The notes beneath the pieces were generated by a model. That model was not told the DNA's origin. It ran no database searches and worked only from the letters and a program-made list of their open reading frames with translations. 64,000 bases of DNA from Erythrobacteraceae bacterium CFH 75059 (GTDB lineage Bacteria > Pseudomonadota > Alphaproteobacteria > Sphingomonadales > Sphingomonadaceae). Where the stretch lies: the NCBI GenBank assembly GCA_004331795.1, contig SJSR01000002.1, positions 1 to 64,000 of the forward strand. The letters run 5' to 3'. Numbering within the stretch: position 1 is the first letter of the stretch; every line of letters begins with the position of its first letter. A program made the translations under genes and the position numbers. Shown here one piece after another: positions 36,665 to 45,207 of the stretch.

Positions 36665-37390
36665 ATGACCCGCAGCGTCCCCTCCAGCAGCGTGCGGCCC
36701 GGCCCGCTGGTGCTGGTGATCGCATTGCACGCCGCGGCCCTGCTCGGGCTCGGCTATGCGTTTGCACCCGCGGCCTTCGCGCCGGCGGAGCGGATGGCGC
36801 TGGAGGCGATCAGCGTGTTCACACCGATGCCGCCTCCCGAGCCGGTGGTCGAACCGCCACCCGCCCCTGACCGGCGGCCTGCCGGCGCGGCCGGCGCAGC
36901 CGGCGCACGCGGCGAAGCACGCCCGCGCGAGGCGCCGCCGAGCGCAATCCAGCTTGCCCCGCCGCAAGCCTTGCCCCGCGCCGCCTCCACGGGCGCTGAT
37001 CCCGATGGAGGCGCCGCTGACGCGGGAGCGGGGACGGGCGCGGGCGGAAGCGGAACCGGGACGGGCGGAGGTGGATCGGGGCGCGGAGACGGAGGCGGAT
37101 TCACGCCGACGCGGCCGGTGAAGATCGCCGGGGACATCAACTCCGCCGCGGACTTCCCGACCCCGCCCGGCGGCCGTCAGGTGCGGCGCGGCACCTTTGT
37201 CGAGGTGTTCATGACCGTCGGCGTCGACGGCCGGGCGCGCAACTGCCGGGTGGTGACGCCAAGTCCCGACCCCGAAGCGGACCGGATCACCTGCCGCCTG
37301 GCCGAGGAGCGGTTCCGGTTCGAACCTGCCCGCGACGCCTCCGGCAATGCCGTGGCCGCGCAATACGGGTGGCGGCAGCGATGGTTCTGA
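36665..37390 (+). CDS. TonB-family energy-transducer-like protein
   Basis: A 241-residue protein built like TonB: an N-terminal membrane anchor (about residues 13-33, PLVLVIALHAAALLGLGYAFAP), a Pro-rich stretch (PMPPPEPVVEPPPAP), a long Gly/Ser/Thr/Ala linker, and a C-terminal TonB_C-like domain (VEVFMTVGVDGRARNCRVV...FRFEPARDASG). It presumably couples the proton gradient to an outer-membrane receptor, plausibly the one just upstream. exbB and exbD are not adjacent. The two cysteines of the C-terminal domain (NCRVV and ITCRLAEE) are common in this subgroup. Confidence 0.82.
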   Translation: MTRSVPSSSVRPGPLVLVIALHAAALLGLGYAFAPAAFAPAERMALEAISVFTPMPPPEPVVEPPPAPDRRPAGAAGAAGARGEARPREAPPSAIQLAPPQALPRAASTGADPDGGAADAGAGTGAGGSGTGTGGGGSGRGDGGGFTPTRPVKIAGDINSAADFPTPPGGRQVRRGTFVEVFMTVGVDGRARNCRVVTPSPDPEADRITCRLAEERFRFEPARDASGNAVAAQYGWRQRWF

Positions 37391-37495
37391 GCCGGAGGGG
37401 CTGATGCGATTGCATGCGGGCGCCGCAGCGCGCATAGCGGCACCGCCGCCGGCGAGACGTGCGGTCGTCCATGGTGACCGGAGTGGCGTGAGCGT

Positions 37496-38524
37496 ATGAG
37501 TGTGACACCGGTGGTCCTGTGCGGTGGCGGCGGAACGCGGCTCTGGCCGCGCAGCAGGCGTTCCTGTCCCAAGCCATTCCAGCCCCTGCTCGGCCCGCGC
37601 ACCCTGTTCCAGAGGACGCTCGACCGTCTCGCCGATCCGGCGCGGTTCGGGCAGCCGATCATCGTGGCCGGCAGCGTTCATGCCGAGCTGGTCGCCGACC
37701 AGCTCGACCGGCCGGCCACGCTGATGATCGAGCCAGCCGCGCGCAGCACGGCGCCCGCGATCGCGCTTGCGGCGCATGCGGTCGATGCCACCACGGTTCT
37801 GCTCGTCTGCCCGAGCGATCATCACATCGCCGACGACGCCGCCTTCGCCGATGCCGTGGCGCAGGCGGAGCGGCTGGCGCAGGAAGGCTGGCTCGTCTCG
37901 CTCGGGATTGCACCGACCGCGCCGGAAACCGGCTACGGCTATATCCGCCGCGGAGCACCACTGGCGCATGGCTTCGTCATCGACTCCTTCGTCGAGAAGC
38001 CTGACCTCGCGCGGGCCACCGCCTTCCTGGCGGACGGCGCGCATTTCTGGAATGGCGGCATTTTCGCGTTCATGGCCGGTCGCTTCCTCGAGGAGCTGCA
38101 GGCCTTCCGGCCGCACATGGCGGGTGCTGTGGCCGAGAGCATGGCCGCCGCCGCAAGGGGCGCGTCGGTGATCCGCCCGGCAGCGGCGCCCTTCTCCACC
38201 ATTTCGGGCGAGTCCATCGACTACGCGGTGATGGAGAACACCACACGGGCGGCCGTGGTCCCGGTGGCGATGGGCTGGTCCGACATCGGCAGCTGGAGCG
38301 CGCTGCAGGACGCACGGCCTTCCGATGCCGACGGCAACAGCGTGTGCGGAGCGCCAGCGGAACTCGTCGACTGCCGCAACGTCATGGTCGACAGCGACGG
38401 TCCGCGCGTCGCGGTCGTCGGCCTCGAGGATGCCATCATCGTCGTCGACGGCAATGACGTGCTCGTCACGTCGCGCGCGCACGCGCAGCAGGTCGGCGCG
38501 CTGGCGGCGCAGGCGCGGTCATGA
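37496..38524 (+). CDS. Mannose-1-phosphate guanylyltransferase
   Basis: It makes GDP-mannose from GTP and mannose-1-phosphate. The 342 residues contain the nucleotidyltransferase signature LCGGGGTRLWPRSRRSCPKPF, the SDHHI metal/catalytic loop, ETGYGYIRRG, FVEKPD and FWNGGIFAF. The usual fused isomerase domain of AlgA/ManC is absent; instead the isomerase is a separate gene whose ATG overlaps this stop (ATGA). Together they supply GDP-mannose for exopolysaccharide, LPS or sphingan-type polymers, though no polymer cluster is in the window. Confidence 0.93.
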   Translation: MSVTPVVLCGGGGTRLWPRSRRSCPKPFQPLLGPRTLFQRTLDRLADPARFGQPIIVAGSVHAELVADQLDRPATLMIEPAARSTAPAIALAAHAVDATTVLLVCPSDHHIADDAAFADAVAQAERLAQEGWLVSLGIAPTAPETGYGYIRRGAPLAHGFVIDSFVEKPDLARATAFLADGAHFWNGGIFAFMAGRFLEELQAFRPHMAGAVAESMAAAARGASVIRPAAAPFSTISGESIDYAVMENTTRAAVVPVAMGWSDIGSWSALQDARPSDADGNSVCGAPAELVDCRNVMVDSDGPRVAVVGLEDAIIVVDGNDVLVTSRAHAQQVGALAAQARS

Positions 38525-39333
38525 GCAACCCCGGCCTCTCGCTCCTGCCGTCGCGTCTGGTGGAGAAAGTCTGGGGGCGGACGCATCTGCCGCCTCCCTT
38601 CAACACCACGTCGGCAGAGCCGGTGGGCGAGATCTGGTTCGAGCCGCCGCCGGAACTGGAGACGCTGCTCGCGAAGTATCTGTTCACGTCGGAAAAGCTG
38701 TCGGTGCAGGTTCATCCCGACGATGCGCGCGCGCCCGAAGGGTCCCGCGGCAAGGAAGAATGCTGGCTCGTGCTGGCAGCGGAACCGGACGCCGTGCTGG
38801 CGATCGGCTTTACCGAGACACTGCCGGCGGCGCGGATCCGCGCCGCGGCGCTCGATGGCAGCATCGAGGGTCTGCTGGCGTGGCATCCGGTCCGGGCAGG
38901 GGACTTCTTCTATCTTCCCGCAGGGACGGTGCACGCCATCGGCGCCGGGGTCACGATCGCCGAACTGCAGCAGCACAGCGATGTCACCTACCGCCTGTTC
39001 GATTACGGCCGGCCGAGGGATCTGCATCTCGACGAGGCATTGGCGGTGCTGACACCCGGCCCTTATGCCGATCCGCGCCGATGCCGGGTTCGTGACGAGG
39101 AAACGGTGCGCCTTGTCGACGGGCCGCACTTCCGCGTGACGCATGTATCCGGTGCTGCGGACCGGTTGGTGCTCGGCAGCCATCGCGGCGCGGCAATCGT
39201 CCTGCCGCTCGACGGCACGCTGTCGGACGCGCGAGGGACGACAGTCGGCGCCGGCCAGTGCGGCTGGGTCGACGATGCGGCAGCGCTGAGCGCGTCTGCC
39301 GATGCCCGCTACCTCGTGTTCAGCGCGTGCTGA
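38521..39333 (+). CDS. Class I mannose-6-phosphate isomerase
   Basis: A cupin zinc enzyme that interconverts fructose-6-phosphate and mannose-6-phosphate. At 270 residues it is a short type-I isomerase. Visible elements are LVEKVWGR at the start, SVQVHPDDARAPEG with the first metal-binding histidine, KEECWLVLAAEP, and PAGTVHAIGAGVTIAELQQHSDVTYRLFDYGRPR with the second group of ligands and the conserved active-site arginine region. It overlaps the guanylyltransferase by 4 nt, so the two are translationally coupled. Confidence 0.92.
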   Translation: MSNPGLSLLPSRLVEKVWGRTHLPPPFNTTSAEPVGEIWFEPPPELETLLAKYLFTSEKLSVQVHPDDARAPEGSRGKEECWLVLAAEPDAVLAIGFTETLPAARIRAAALDGSIEGLLAWHPVRAGDFFYLPAGTVHAIGAGVTIAELQQHSDVTYRLFDYGRPRDLHLDEALAVLTPGPYADPRRCRVRDEETVRLVDGPHFRVTHVSGAADRLVLGSHRGAAIVLPLDGTLSDARGTTVGAGQCGWVDDAAALSASADARYLVFSAC

Positions 39334-39367
39334 GCATGCCGGCTGGGGCGTTGCCGGTCACGCGCCC

Positions 39368-39757
39368 TCAGGCGGCTTTGGCGAGGCCGACCGTCTCCAG
39401 CAGCAGCCGCAGATCGGCCTTGCTGTAAGGCTTGCTGAGCACCGCTGCGGCGCCCATCCGTTCAAAATGGACGTCGAGATCGTCGTAGCCGGACGCGACG
39501 GCGAACGGGATGCGGCGCCGGGTCAGATCGTCGGCCACCGCCTCGCTTGTTTCGTCGACAAGATTGTAGTCGAGGATGGCAAAATCGACCGGCTGATCCT
39601 TGAGGACCTGCATCGCGCTTTCCACGGATCCGGCCACCGCGACATCGCCGAAGCCGAGTTCGCGCAGGCAATCCTCCGCCTCCATGGCGATGATCATGCT
39701 GTCCTCGACCACCAGCACCCGTCGCGCGGGAACCCCGTTCATCTCATGCGAACTCAT
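39368..39757 (-). CDS. Single-domain response regulator (receiver)
   Basis: A 129-residue stand-alone receiver domain. The acidic pocket is E18-D19 (VVEDS), the phospho-acceptor is D63 (AILDYNL), and the conserved lysine is K109 (LSKPYS). There is no output domain. Such receivers in alphaproteobacteria often sit between HWE/HisKA_2 kinases and their final targets. Two kinases of that type lie in the window (11.9 and 42.3 kb); the closer is 2.5 kb away on the other strand. An ATG at 39745 would be an equally good start. Confidence 0.88.
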   Translation of the reverse strand: MSSHEMNGVPARRVLVVEDSMIIAMEAEDCLRELGFGDVAVAGSVESAMQVLKDQPVDFAILDYNLVDETSEAVADDLTRRRIPFAVASGYDDLDVHFERMGAAAVLSKPYSKADLRLLLETVGLAKAA

Positions 39758-39837
39758 GAGCCCGTCCTATCCCGGCGCCGTTGGCGCAAAGCTCGGGAAC
39801 CATGGCAAATCTTCCCTGTGAATGCAACTCGCAGGAC

Positions 39838-40140
39838 TCAGCGGTCGCTCAGCAGCTTGCGTCCCTTGTCGGCAATGGCGCCCGCGACGAGCGGTTCGAC
39901 GAACGTTAACGCCGGTGGCAGGCGGACCTGGAACACGACCTGGCTGTCCTCGATGGTGATGTCGCCGTCGACCCGCGCACCGAGCGCGGCGACGCTGATC
40001 TCCATCTGATCCTCGCTGCGCCAGCTGGTCGCCACGTCGGCGACGCGGCCGGGGATGTGCTGGCCGATCTCGCCGCTGTGGGCGCGCAGGCGGCGGCGCA
40101 CTTCGTCGCGGGGAAGGCTGTGCGGAATGGCCACGCGCAT
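39838..40140 (-). CDS. Polyhydroxyalkanoic acid system (PHA_gran_rgn) family protein
   Basis: A 100-residue protein of the PHA_gran_rgn family, recognised by MRVAIPHSLPRDEVRRRLR at the start and the central GDITIEDSQVVFQVRLPP. The family name comes from genes near PHA granule proteins, but the biochemical role is unknown, and no PHA genes are here. Its ATG overlaps the stop of the upstream xpaC-like gene by one base (TAATG), so it ends a three-gene operon with xpaC and telA. Confidence 0.82.
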   Translation of the reverse strand: MRVAIPHSLPRDEVRRRLRAHSGEIGQHIPGRVADVATSWRSEDQMEISVAALGARVDGDITIEDSQVVFQVRLPPALTFVEPLVAGAIADKGRKLLSDR

Positions 40141-40895
40141 TAAGGGGCATCTCCGTTGTCGCTGCTGCCGTAGCGGGTGGTGAGGAAGCGGTTGCTGATC
40201 GCCAGCTTGTCCAGCGACCCTTCGGCGAGCTGGCGGGAAATCGAGTCCACCTCGTCGCTGATCCGCTGCAGGCTGTCGGTCACCTGTTCGTCAGGGGTGA
40301 CGCCCGCATGGGCATGACTGCGCAGATGTGACGGAATCGCGCGGTAGCTCTCGACCGTCTCGGGCAGAATCTCGCCGACCAGCTTGCGCACCTCGCGCAC
40401 CTGGGGGTGGTTCTGGTCCACAGCCTGAAGTTGACTGCCAAGCTCGTCGAGCTGAACGCCGAGGTCATCAATGATCCGCACGGCCGGCGGGGGCAGGGCG
40501 GGCCGCTGATGCTCCAGCCACAGTTCGGTGCGGGCTACCATCTGCTTCACGTCACCCTTGTTGAGGTCGGCGCGGGCCGGCACGCGGATGCGGGGAAAGG
40601 TGGAGAACACCATCACCGCCACGACCATCGCAAAAAGGGTCAGCATCACCCCGAGGAAGCCGAGTCCGCCGATGAGCAGACCCGTGACCATGGCCGCGAA
40701 CAGAATGGCCGCGATGGCGAGGAGGATCCGCATCAGCTTGCGCAGCATGTGACGGATCTTGGCCTGCGCCGCACCGCGACCCACGGACCGGCGCGGCGGA
40801 CCGGCGCGCCGGTGCCGTCCCCCCGTGCGGTTGTCGTCGCGCAGGCGCCGTCCCTCGATGATCAGGCGGTCGCTGTCACGGGTCAGATCGCCCAT
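40140..40895 (-). CDS. XpaC-like membrane protein
   Basis: A protein of 251 residues with an Arg-rich N-terminus (about 45 residues), two adjacent membrane helices (around 52-95) and a soluble helical C-terminal part (DLNKGDVKQMV to FLTTRY). It resembles XpaC, first noted in Bacillus for 5-bromo-4-chloroindolyl phosphate hydrolysis and commonly paired with TelA. The ATG at 40895 overlaps the telA stop by one base (TGATG); a GTG 3 nt earlier is also possible. The conserved partnership with telA is the best clue to its role in membrane or envelope stress. Confidence 0.78.
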   Translation of the reverse strand: MGDLTRDSDRLIIEGRRLRDDNRTGGRHRRAGPPRRSVGRGAAQAKIRHMLRKLMRILLAIAAILFAAMVTGLLIGGLGFLGVMLTLFAMVVAVMVFSTFPRIRVPARADLNKGDVKQMVARTELWLEHQRPALPPPAVRIIDDLGVQLDELGSQLQAVDQNHPQVREVRKLVGEILPETVESYRAIPSHLRSHAHAGVTPDEQVTDSLQRISDEVDSISRQLAEGSLDKLAISNRFLTTRYGSSDNGDAP

Positions 40896-42109
40896 CACCC
40901 CTCCAGCGACAGCAGAGACGGTTCGGCGCTCTCGACCTGGCGCTGCGCCCGCGCCTGCCCTTCGGCGCGCGCGATGTAGCCTTTGGATTTCTCCACCTCG
41001 TCGGAGAGCACGTTCACCGTCTGCTTCATCGAGTCGAGTGCCCGCAGCTTGAACTGGTCGACCTCGTCCATGGTGTCATAGACGTTCTGGAAGGCGCGCT
41101 GCAGCACCTCCAGCGGTATGGTCGACGCGGCGGCCTGCTCGTGGATCTTGCCGGTCTGCTCGCGCAGCATCTTGCCGGTGGAGTCGATGATGCTTGCCGT
41201 GGTGTCGTTGAGCGCGGTGATCTGCTGGAGCACGAGCCGCTGGTTGGTCATCGCCTCGCTGACGGTGACAGCCGTGCGCAGGGCGCCGACGGTGGTGGTG
41301 CTGGCGCGATCGACGCCTTTCACCAGCTCGACATTGTTCTTCTTGACGAGGTCGAGAGCCAGATAACCCTGCACGCTCACGGCCATCTGGGTCAGCAGGT
41401 CCTGCGTGCGCTGGCGCACGTAGAACAGCGCCGTTTCGCGGATCGCCTTCGCCTTGGCCGGATCGGTGGCGTCGAGCTCCGCGGCTTTCTCCTCCAGCTT
41501 CTCGTCGAGAGCACGCGAGATGTGGATCATCTGTTCGAGCTTGCCCATGGCTTCCCACAGCTTGGCGCGTTCGACGTCGATGGCGGCGTTGTCCATCAAC
41601 AGCTCGTCCTTGCCGTTGGCCAGCTTGGTCAGGATGTCCTGGATGTGCGTCTGCGCGCTCTGGTACGAGCGGAAGTAGTCGTTGAGCTTGTTGCCGAACG
41701 GAATGATGCCGAGCAGCTTGCGCGGACCGGTCAGCTTGCCGCGGCGGCTCGGGTCCAGCGACTCCACCGTGCGGCGCAGCTCGGCCAGATTGGCCCCGAC
41801 GCCCTCGTCCTTGTCCATGGCCCGGATCGGCCGGTCGAGGAAGCGGTTGGACATCGCGCTGGCCGCGGCGATCTCCTTGCGGCCCATGTTGGTGAGCTGG
41901 TCGACCTTCTTGCCGAATTCGGGCGAGTTGGCATCTTCGGCCACGAGCGCATCGACATAGGCGTCAACCTTCTCGTCCAGCTTCGAGCGCACCTCCGGGC
42001 TCACCGGAACCAGGCCCACGGCCTTCTCGGGCGCGACGACCGGCACGGGGTCGGGCGGCGTCAGCTTGAGGTCGGTGGCGGTTGCCGTGGCCGTCGGGCT
42101 GGTGCTCAT
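40895..42109 (-). CDS. Toxic anion resistance protein, TelA family
   Basis: A 404-residue soluble, mostly helical protein of the TelA family. Family segments include FGNKLNDYFRSYQSAQTHIQDIL, ERAKLWEAMGKLEQMIHISRALDEKL and RASTTTVGALRTAVTVSEAMTNQRLVLQQI. TelA was linked to tellurite resistance, but homologues are widespread and tied to resistance to cell-envelope antimicrobials. The ATG at 42109 is preceded by GGAGA; an upstream frame to 42145 is non-conserved. It heads the telA-xpaC-PHA_gran operon and is divergent from a PAS sensor kinase with a 146-nt gap. Confidence 0.9.
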   Translation of the reverse strand: MSTSPTATATATDLKLTPPDPVPVVAPEKAVGLVPVSPEVRSKLDEKVDAYVDALVAEDANSPEFGKKVDQLTNMGRKEIAAASAMSNRFLDRPIRAMDKDEGVGANLAELRRTVESLDPSRRGKLTGPRKLLGIIPFGNKLNDYFRSYQSAQTHIQDILTKLANGKDELLMDNAAIDVERAKLWEAMGKLEQMIHISRALDEKLEEKAAELDATDPAKAKAIRETALFYVRQRTQDLLTQMAVSVQGYLALDLVKKNNVELVKGVDRASTTTVGALRTAVTVSEAMTNQRLVLQQITALNDTTASIIDSTGKMLREQTGKIHEQAAASTIPLEVLQRAFQNVYDTMDEVDQFKLRALDSMKQTVNVLSDEVEKSKGYIARAEGQARAQRQVESAEPSLLSLEG

Positions 42110-42255
42110 CGCTTTCTCCGCATGTCTCCGCTGTGTCCGCAGCATTTCTGTGTTACATGGCTAAAACACAAGGGGCAAGCGATCGCCGCCTTGCCCGGGT
42201 GCAGCGGAATGCCCATTGTCACAGCAGGACACATCGAGCCGAGGGAGGGGTGCAC

Positions 42256-43329
42256 ATGACGGAGCTGCGGGTGCCCGGTTCCGCGCGCGTGGGTGACGAT
42301 GCCGGCTTTGCGCCGTCCGTGGCCATGCCGGCGCATTCGCGTGACCTTCTTCTGACGCTCGTCGAGCAGAGCCGTGATTGCATCAAGCTCGTCGACCTCG
42401 ACGGGCGGCTGCTGTTCATGAACGGCAACGGGCGCGCCGCGATGGGCATCGAACGGATGGCGGATGTCGAGGGCGCCGAGTGGGCGTCGCTTTGGCCGGC
42501 GGAATCGCGGGCTGTCGTCGCAGACTCTGTCAGGCGCGCCGCGGGTGGTGAACCATGCCGCTTCGAGGGTTTCTGCCCCACGGCGCGGGGTGAGGAGCGT
42601 TGGTGGGATGTCGGCGTTGCGCCCATCCGCAGCGACGAGGGTGTCATCACCCACATTCTCGCAACATCGCGCGACGTCACCCGGCTCGTCCTCGACCGGA
42701 TGGAGGAGCAGCGGCGCCGGGAAGCCGCGGAGCACGAGGCGGCGCGGGCCGACACTGTGGCGCGCGAGATGCGGCACCGGTTCAAGAACCAGCTGGCGGT
42801 CATCACCTCGCTGCTGCGGCTCAGCGCCCGCCACGCGGCCGACGTGCCGGATCTCGTCGCACGCTTCGATCAGCGGCTTGCCGCACTGGCGCGGGCACAG
42901 GACTTCATGGCCGCCGACAGGAATGAGACGATGCCGGCGAGCGAGGTCATTCCGCTGCTGCTCAGGATGAGCGGCGCTGCCGAGAAAGTGCGCACGGGCG
43001 ACCTCACCGACGCGCTGCTCGGCAACGATGCCATTCAGACCGTTGCGCTCATCCTCGGCGAGCTGCTGACCAACGCGCTCAAGCACGGCGCGCTGGCGCA
43101 GGACAGCGGAAGGATCGAGGTCGCGGCGCAGTGCGCGGACGGCCGCCTTGCCGTGACCTGGCTGGAGGACGCAGGGCACCCCGTCCAGCCGCCCGAACGC
43201 AAGGGGGGCGGGCTGAACCTGCTCGAACGCATGGGAGCGGTCACGGGCGCCAGGCCGGAGGTGACCTGGTCTCCGACCGGGTTGCGCGTCACCTTCTACG
43301 TCAGGGCGACGGTGCCGCCGGTCGCCTGA
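42256..43329 (+). CDS. PAS-domain sensor histidine kinase (HWE/HisKA_2 type)
   Basis: A 357-residue cytoplasmic sensor kinase without membrane helices. Residues about 28-145 form a PAS domain with a PAC tail (ITHILATSRDVT). A short coiled segment leads to the phospho-acceptor H174 (VAREMRHRFKNQLAVITSLLR), then an HATPase_c domain with N-box LGELLTNALKHGAL and a terminal glycine-rich GGGLNLLERMG. Its start is fixed by GAGGGAGGGG 5 nt before the ATG at 42256. It is divergent from telA. No cognate regulator is adjacent, but a lone receiver lies at 39.4 kb beyond telA. Confidence 0.87.
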   Translation: MTELRVPGSARVGDDAGFAPSVAMPAHSRDLLLTLVEQSRDCIKLVDLDGRLLFMNGNGRAAMGIERMADVEGAEWASLWPAESRAVVADSVRRAAGGEPCRFEGFCPTARGEERWWDVGVAPIRSDEGVITHILATSRDVTRLVLDRMEEQRRREAAEHEAARADTVAREMRHRFKNQLAVITSLLRLSARHAADVPDLVARFDQRLAALARAQDFMAADRNETMPASEVIPLLLRMSGAAEKVRTGDLTDALLGNDAIQTVALILGELLTNALKHGALAQDSGRIEVAAQCADGRLAVTWLEDAGHPVQPPERKGGGLNLLERMGAVTGARPEVTWSPTGLRVTFYVRATVPPVA

Positions 43330-43336
43330 GTGCGGA

Positions 43337-45076
43337 TCACGCGGCCGCGCGCAGGTCGAGCGGCTGCAATTCGCCCGAAAGATACATGCGCTTGGCCTTG
43401 GCGCGGCTGAGCTTGCCCGAACTCGTGCGCGGCAGGGTCCGCGGCGGCACCAGCTCGACCAGACAGGGGACGCCCGTCACCGCCTGGACCTTGTCGCGGA
43501 TCTGCTGGCGCAGCTTCAGCCGCTCGTCCGGATCGGACACCCGGCAATGCACCAGCACGGCCGGACGTTCTTCGCCCGAGTCCAGCTCGACCGAGAACGC
43601 AGCGATGTCGCCATGGTTGAAGCCGGGAAGCTGCTCCACCGCCCACTCGATGTCTTGGGGCCAGTGGTTCTTCCCGTTGATGATGATCATGTCCTTGGCC
43701 CGGCCCACGATGAACAGGTGGCCGTCGACCAGATAGCCCATGTCGCCCGTGTCGAGCCAGCCGTCGTGCAGGCATTCGGCCGTCGCCTCTGGATTGCGGA
43801 AGTAGGAGTGCATGACCGACTGCCCGCGGCACCAGACCCGGCCGATCTGCCGGTCCGGGCGGGGCTGACCGTGCGGACTGCGCACTTCGATCTCCATGCC
43901 GGGAAGGGCGACGCCGCAATCGACGATGGCGCGATAGCGCGCCGGGCGGCTGAGATCGCGCGGGGTGCCCGACAGACGTTCCTCCTCGACCAGTTCGACG
44001 CGGATCCCCTCTCCCGGTGGCATCACCGTCACCGCGAGGGTCGCTTCGGCAAGACCGTAGGATGGAGTGAAGGCGCTGGCCTTGAAACCCGCGGCGGCGA
44101 AGGCGTTGACGAAGTTCTGCATGACGTCCGGCCGGATCATGTCCGCACCGTTGCCCGCCGTCCGCCACCGCGACAGGTCGAAGCGGTCCTCGACGTGGCT
44201 CTGGCTGGAGATGCGCCGCGCGCAGATGTCGTAGCCGAAGGTCGGCGAATAGGAGAGGGTGTAGCCCTTGTTGCGGCTGATGAGGTCGAGCCATGCCAGC
44301 GGCCGGCGGGCGAAATGCTCGGTGCGCAGAAAGTCCACCGAGGCCTGATTGGCGATCGGCGACAGGAGGCAGCCGACAAGCCCCATGTCGTGATACCAGG
44401 GCAGCCAGCTCACCACGCGGTCGTCCACTCCGAGATCGACCATGGTGGCATGGCCGTACAGGTTGTGCAGCAGGGCGCGGTGCGTCACCGCGACGCCGGT
44501 GGGAAACCGCGTGGACCCGCTCGAATACTGAAGGTAGCAGATGTCGTCCGGCGCGGCGTCGTGAAGAGGGCAGTCGGGCGCCTCGCGGGTGGCGAAGCCG
44601 TCCCAGCCCTGCGCCGCGCACCCCTGCCGCGCCGCCGCGACATCGATCAGGGACGCCAGCTCTTCGGGGTAAAGCAGCAGCACCGGGTCGCAGCTGGCGA
44701 GCTGGTTTCCGAGCTGCTCGAGGTAGCCCTCCTTGCCGCCGAAGCTCGTCGGCAGCGGCAGCGGGACAGGCCAAGCGCCGGCATAGACGCAGGCGCAGAA
44801 CAGCGTGGCGAACTGCGGCGACGTTTCCGCGATGAGCGCCACACGGTCGCCGGGGCGGATGCCGGCGGCAACCATGCGCCGCGCATGGGCAAGCGCTTGC
44901 TCGCGCAGCGCCATATAGGGCAAAACATGCTCGAGCGAGCCGCGCGCGTCGTGAAAATTCAGTCCTTTCTCGCTCCTGGCGGCATAGTCGATCGCCTCCG
45001 CAAACGTGGCGAAGTCGGCGCGCCGGCGCGGCAGCGGACAGTCGTTCGGCGTCGGGATAAGTCCAGCGTCGGTCAT
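43337..45076 (-). CDS. Fatty acyl-AMP ligase (FAAL-type)
   Basis: It activates fatty acids as acyl-adenylates for transfer to an acyl carrier protein rather than to CoA. The 579 residues contain the AMP-binding motif LQYSSGSTRFPTGVAVTH, WLPWYHDMGLVG (a hallmark of FAAL proteins), TPSYGLAEAT, and WLDTGDMGYLVDG with the hinge GRAKDMIIINGKN. In sphingomonads FAALs belong to lipid pathways such as sphingolipid synthesis, but here no carrier protein or acyltransferase is adjacent. The ATG at 45076 is chosen because upstream in-frame sequence is non-conserved. Confidence 0.9.
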   Translation of the reverse strand: MTDAGLIPTPNDCPLPRRRADFATFAEAIDYAARSEKGLNFHDARGSLEHVLPYMALREQALAHARRMVAAGIRPGDRVALIAETSPQFATLFCACVYAGAWPVPLPLPTSFGGKEGYLEQLGNQLASCDPVLLLYPEELASLIDVAAARQGCAAQGWDGFATREAPDCPLHDAAPDDICYLQYSSGSTRFPTGVAVTHRALLHNLYGHATMVDLGVDDRVVSWLPWYHDMGLVGCLLSPIANQASVDFLRTEHFARRPLAWLDLISRNKGYTLSYSPTFGYDICARRISSQSHVEDRFDLSRWRTAGNGADMIRPDVMQNFVNAFAAAGFKASAFTPSYGLAEATLAVTVMPPGEGIRVELVEEERLSGTPRDLSRPARYRAIVDCGVALPGMEIEVRSPHGQPRPDRQIGRVWCRGQSVMHSYFRNPEATAECLHDGWLDTGDMGYLVDGHLFIVGRAKDMIIINGKNHWPQDIEWAVEQLPGFNHGDIAAFSVELDSGEERPAVLVHCRVSDPDERLKLRQQIRDKVQAVTGVPCLVELVPPRTLPRTSSGKLSRAKAKRMYLSGELQPLDLRAAA

Positions 45077-45207
45077 GGCGTCGTTGTCTCTGAAGTCCCC
45101 CGGCCCTGTGGTTGCAAGCCTGTTAAAGCGTGCCATGTCACGAGGCAAGTGACGCCCCGGTGAACACCTGTTGCAGCGCTGCGCATTGCTGTGGCACGTC
45201 ACCTGTC

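Noticed and set aside
40895-40898. GTG start for the xpaC-like gene 3 nt before the ATG
   Set aside because: Possible, but the ATG giving a one-base TGATG overlap with telA is the more usual coupling signal; the product differs by only one residue.
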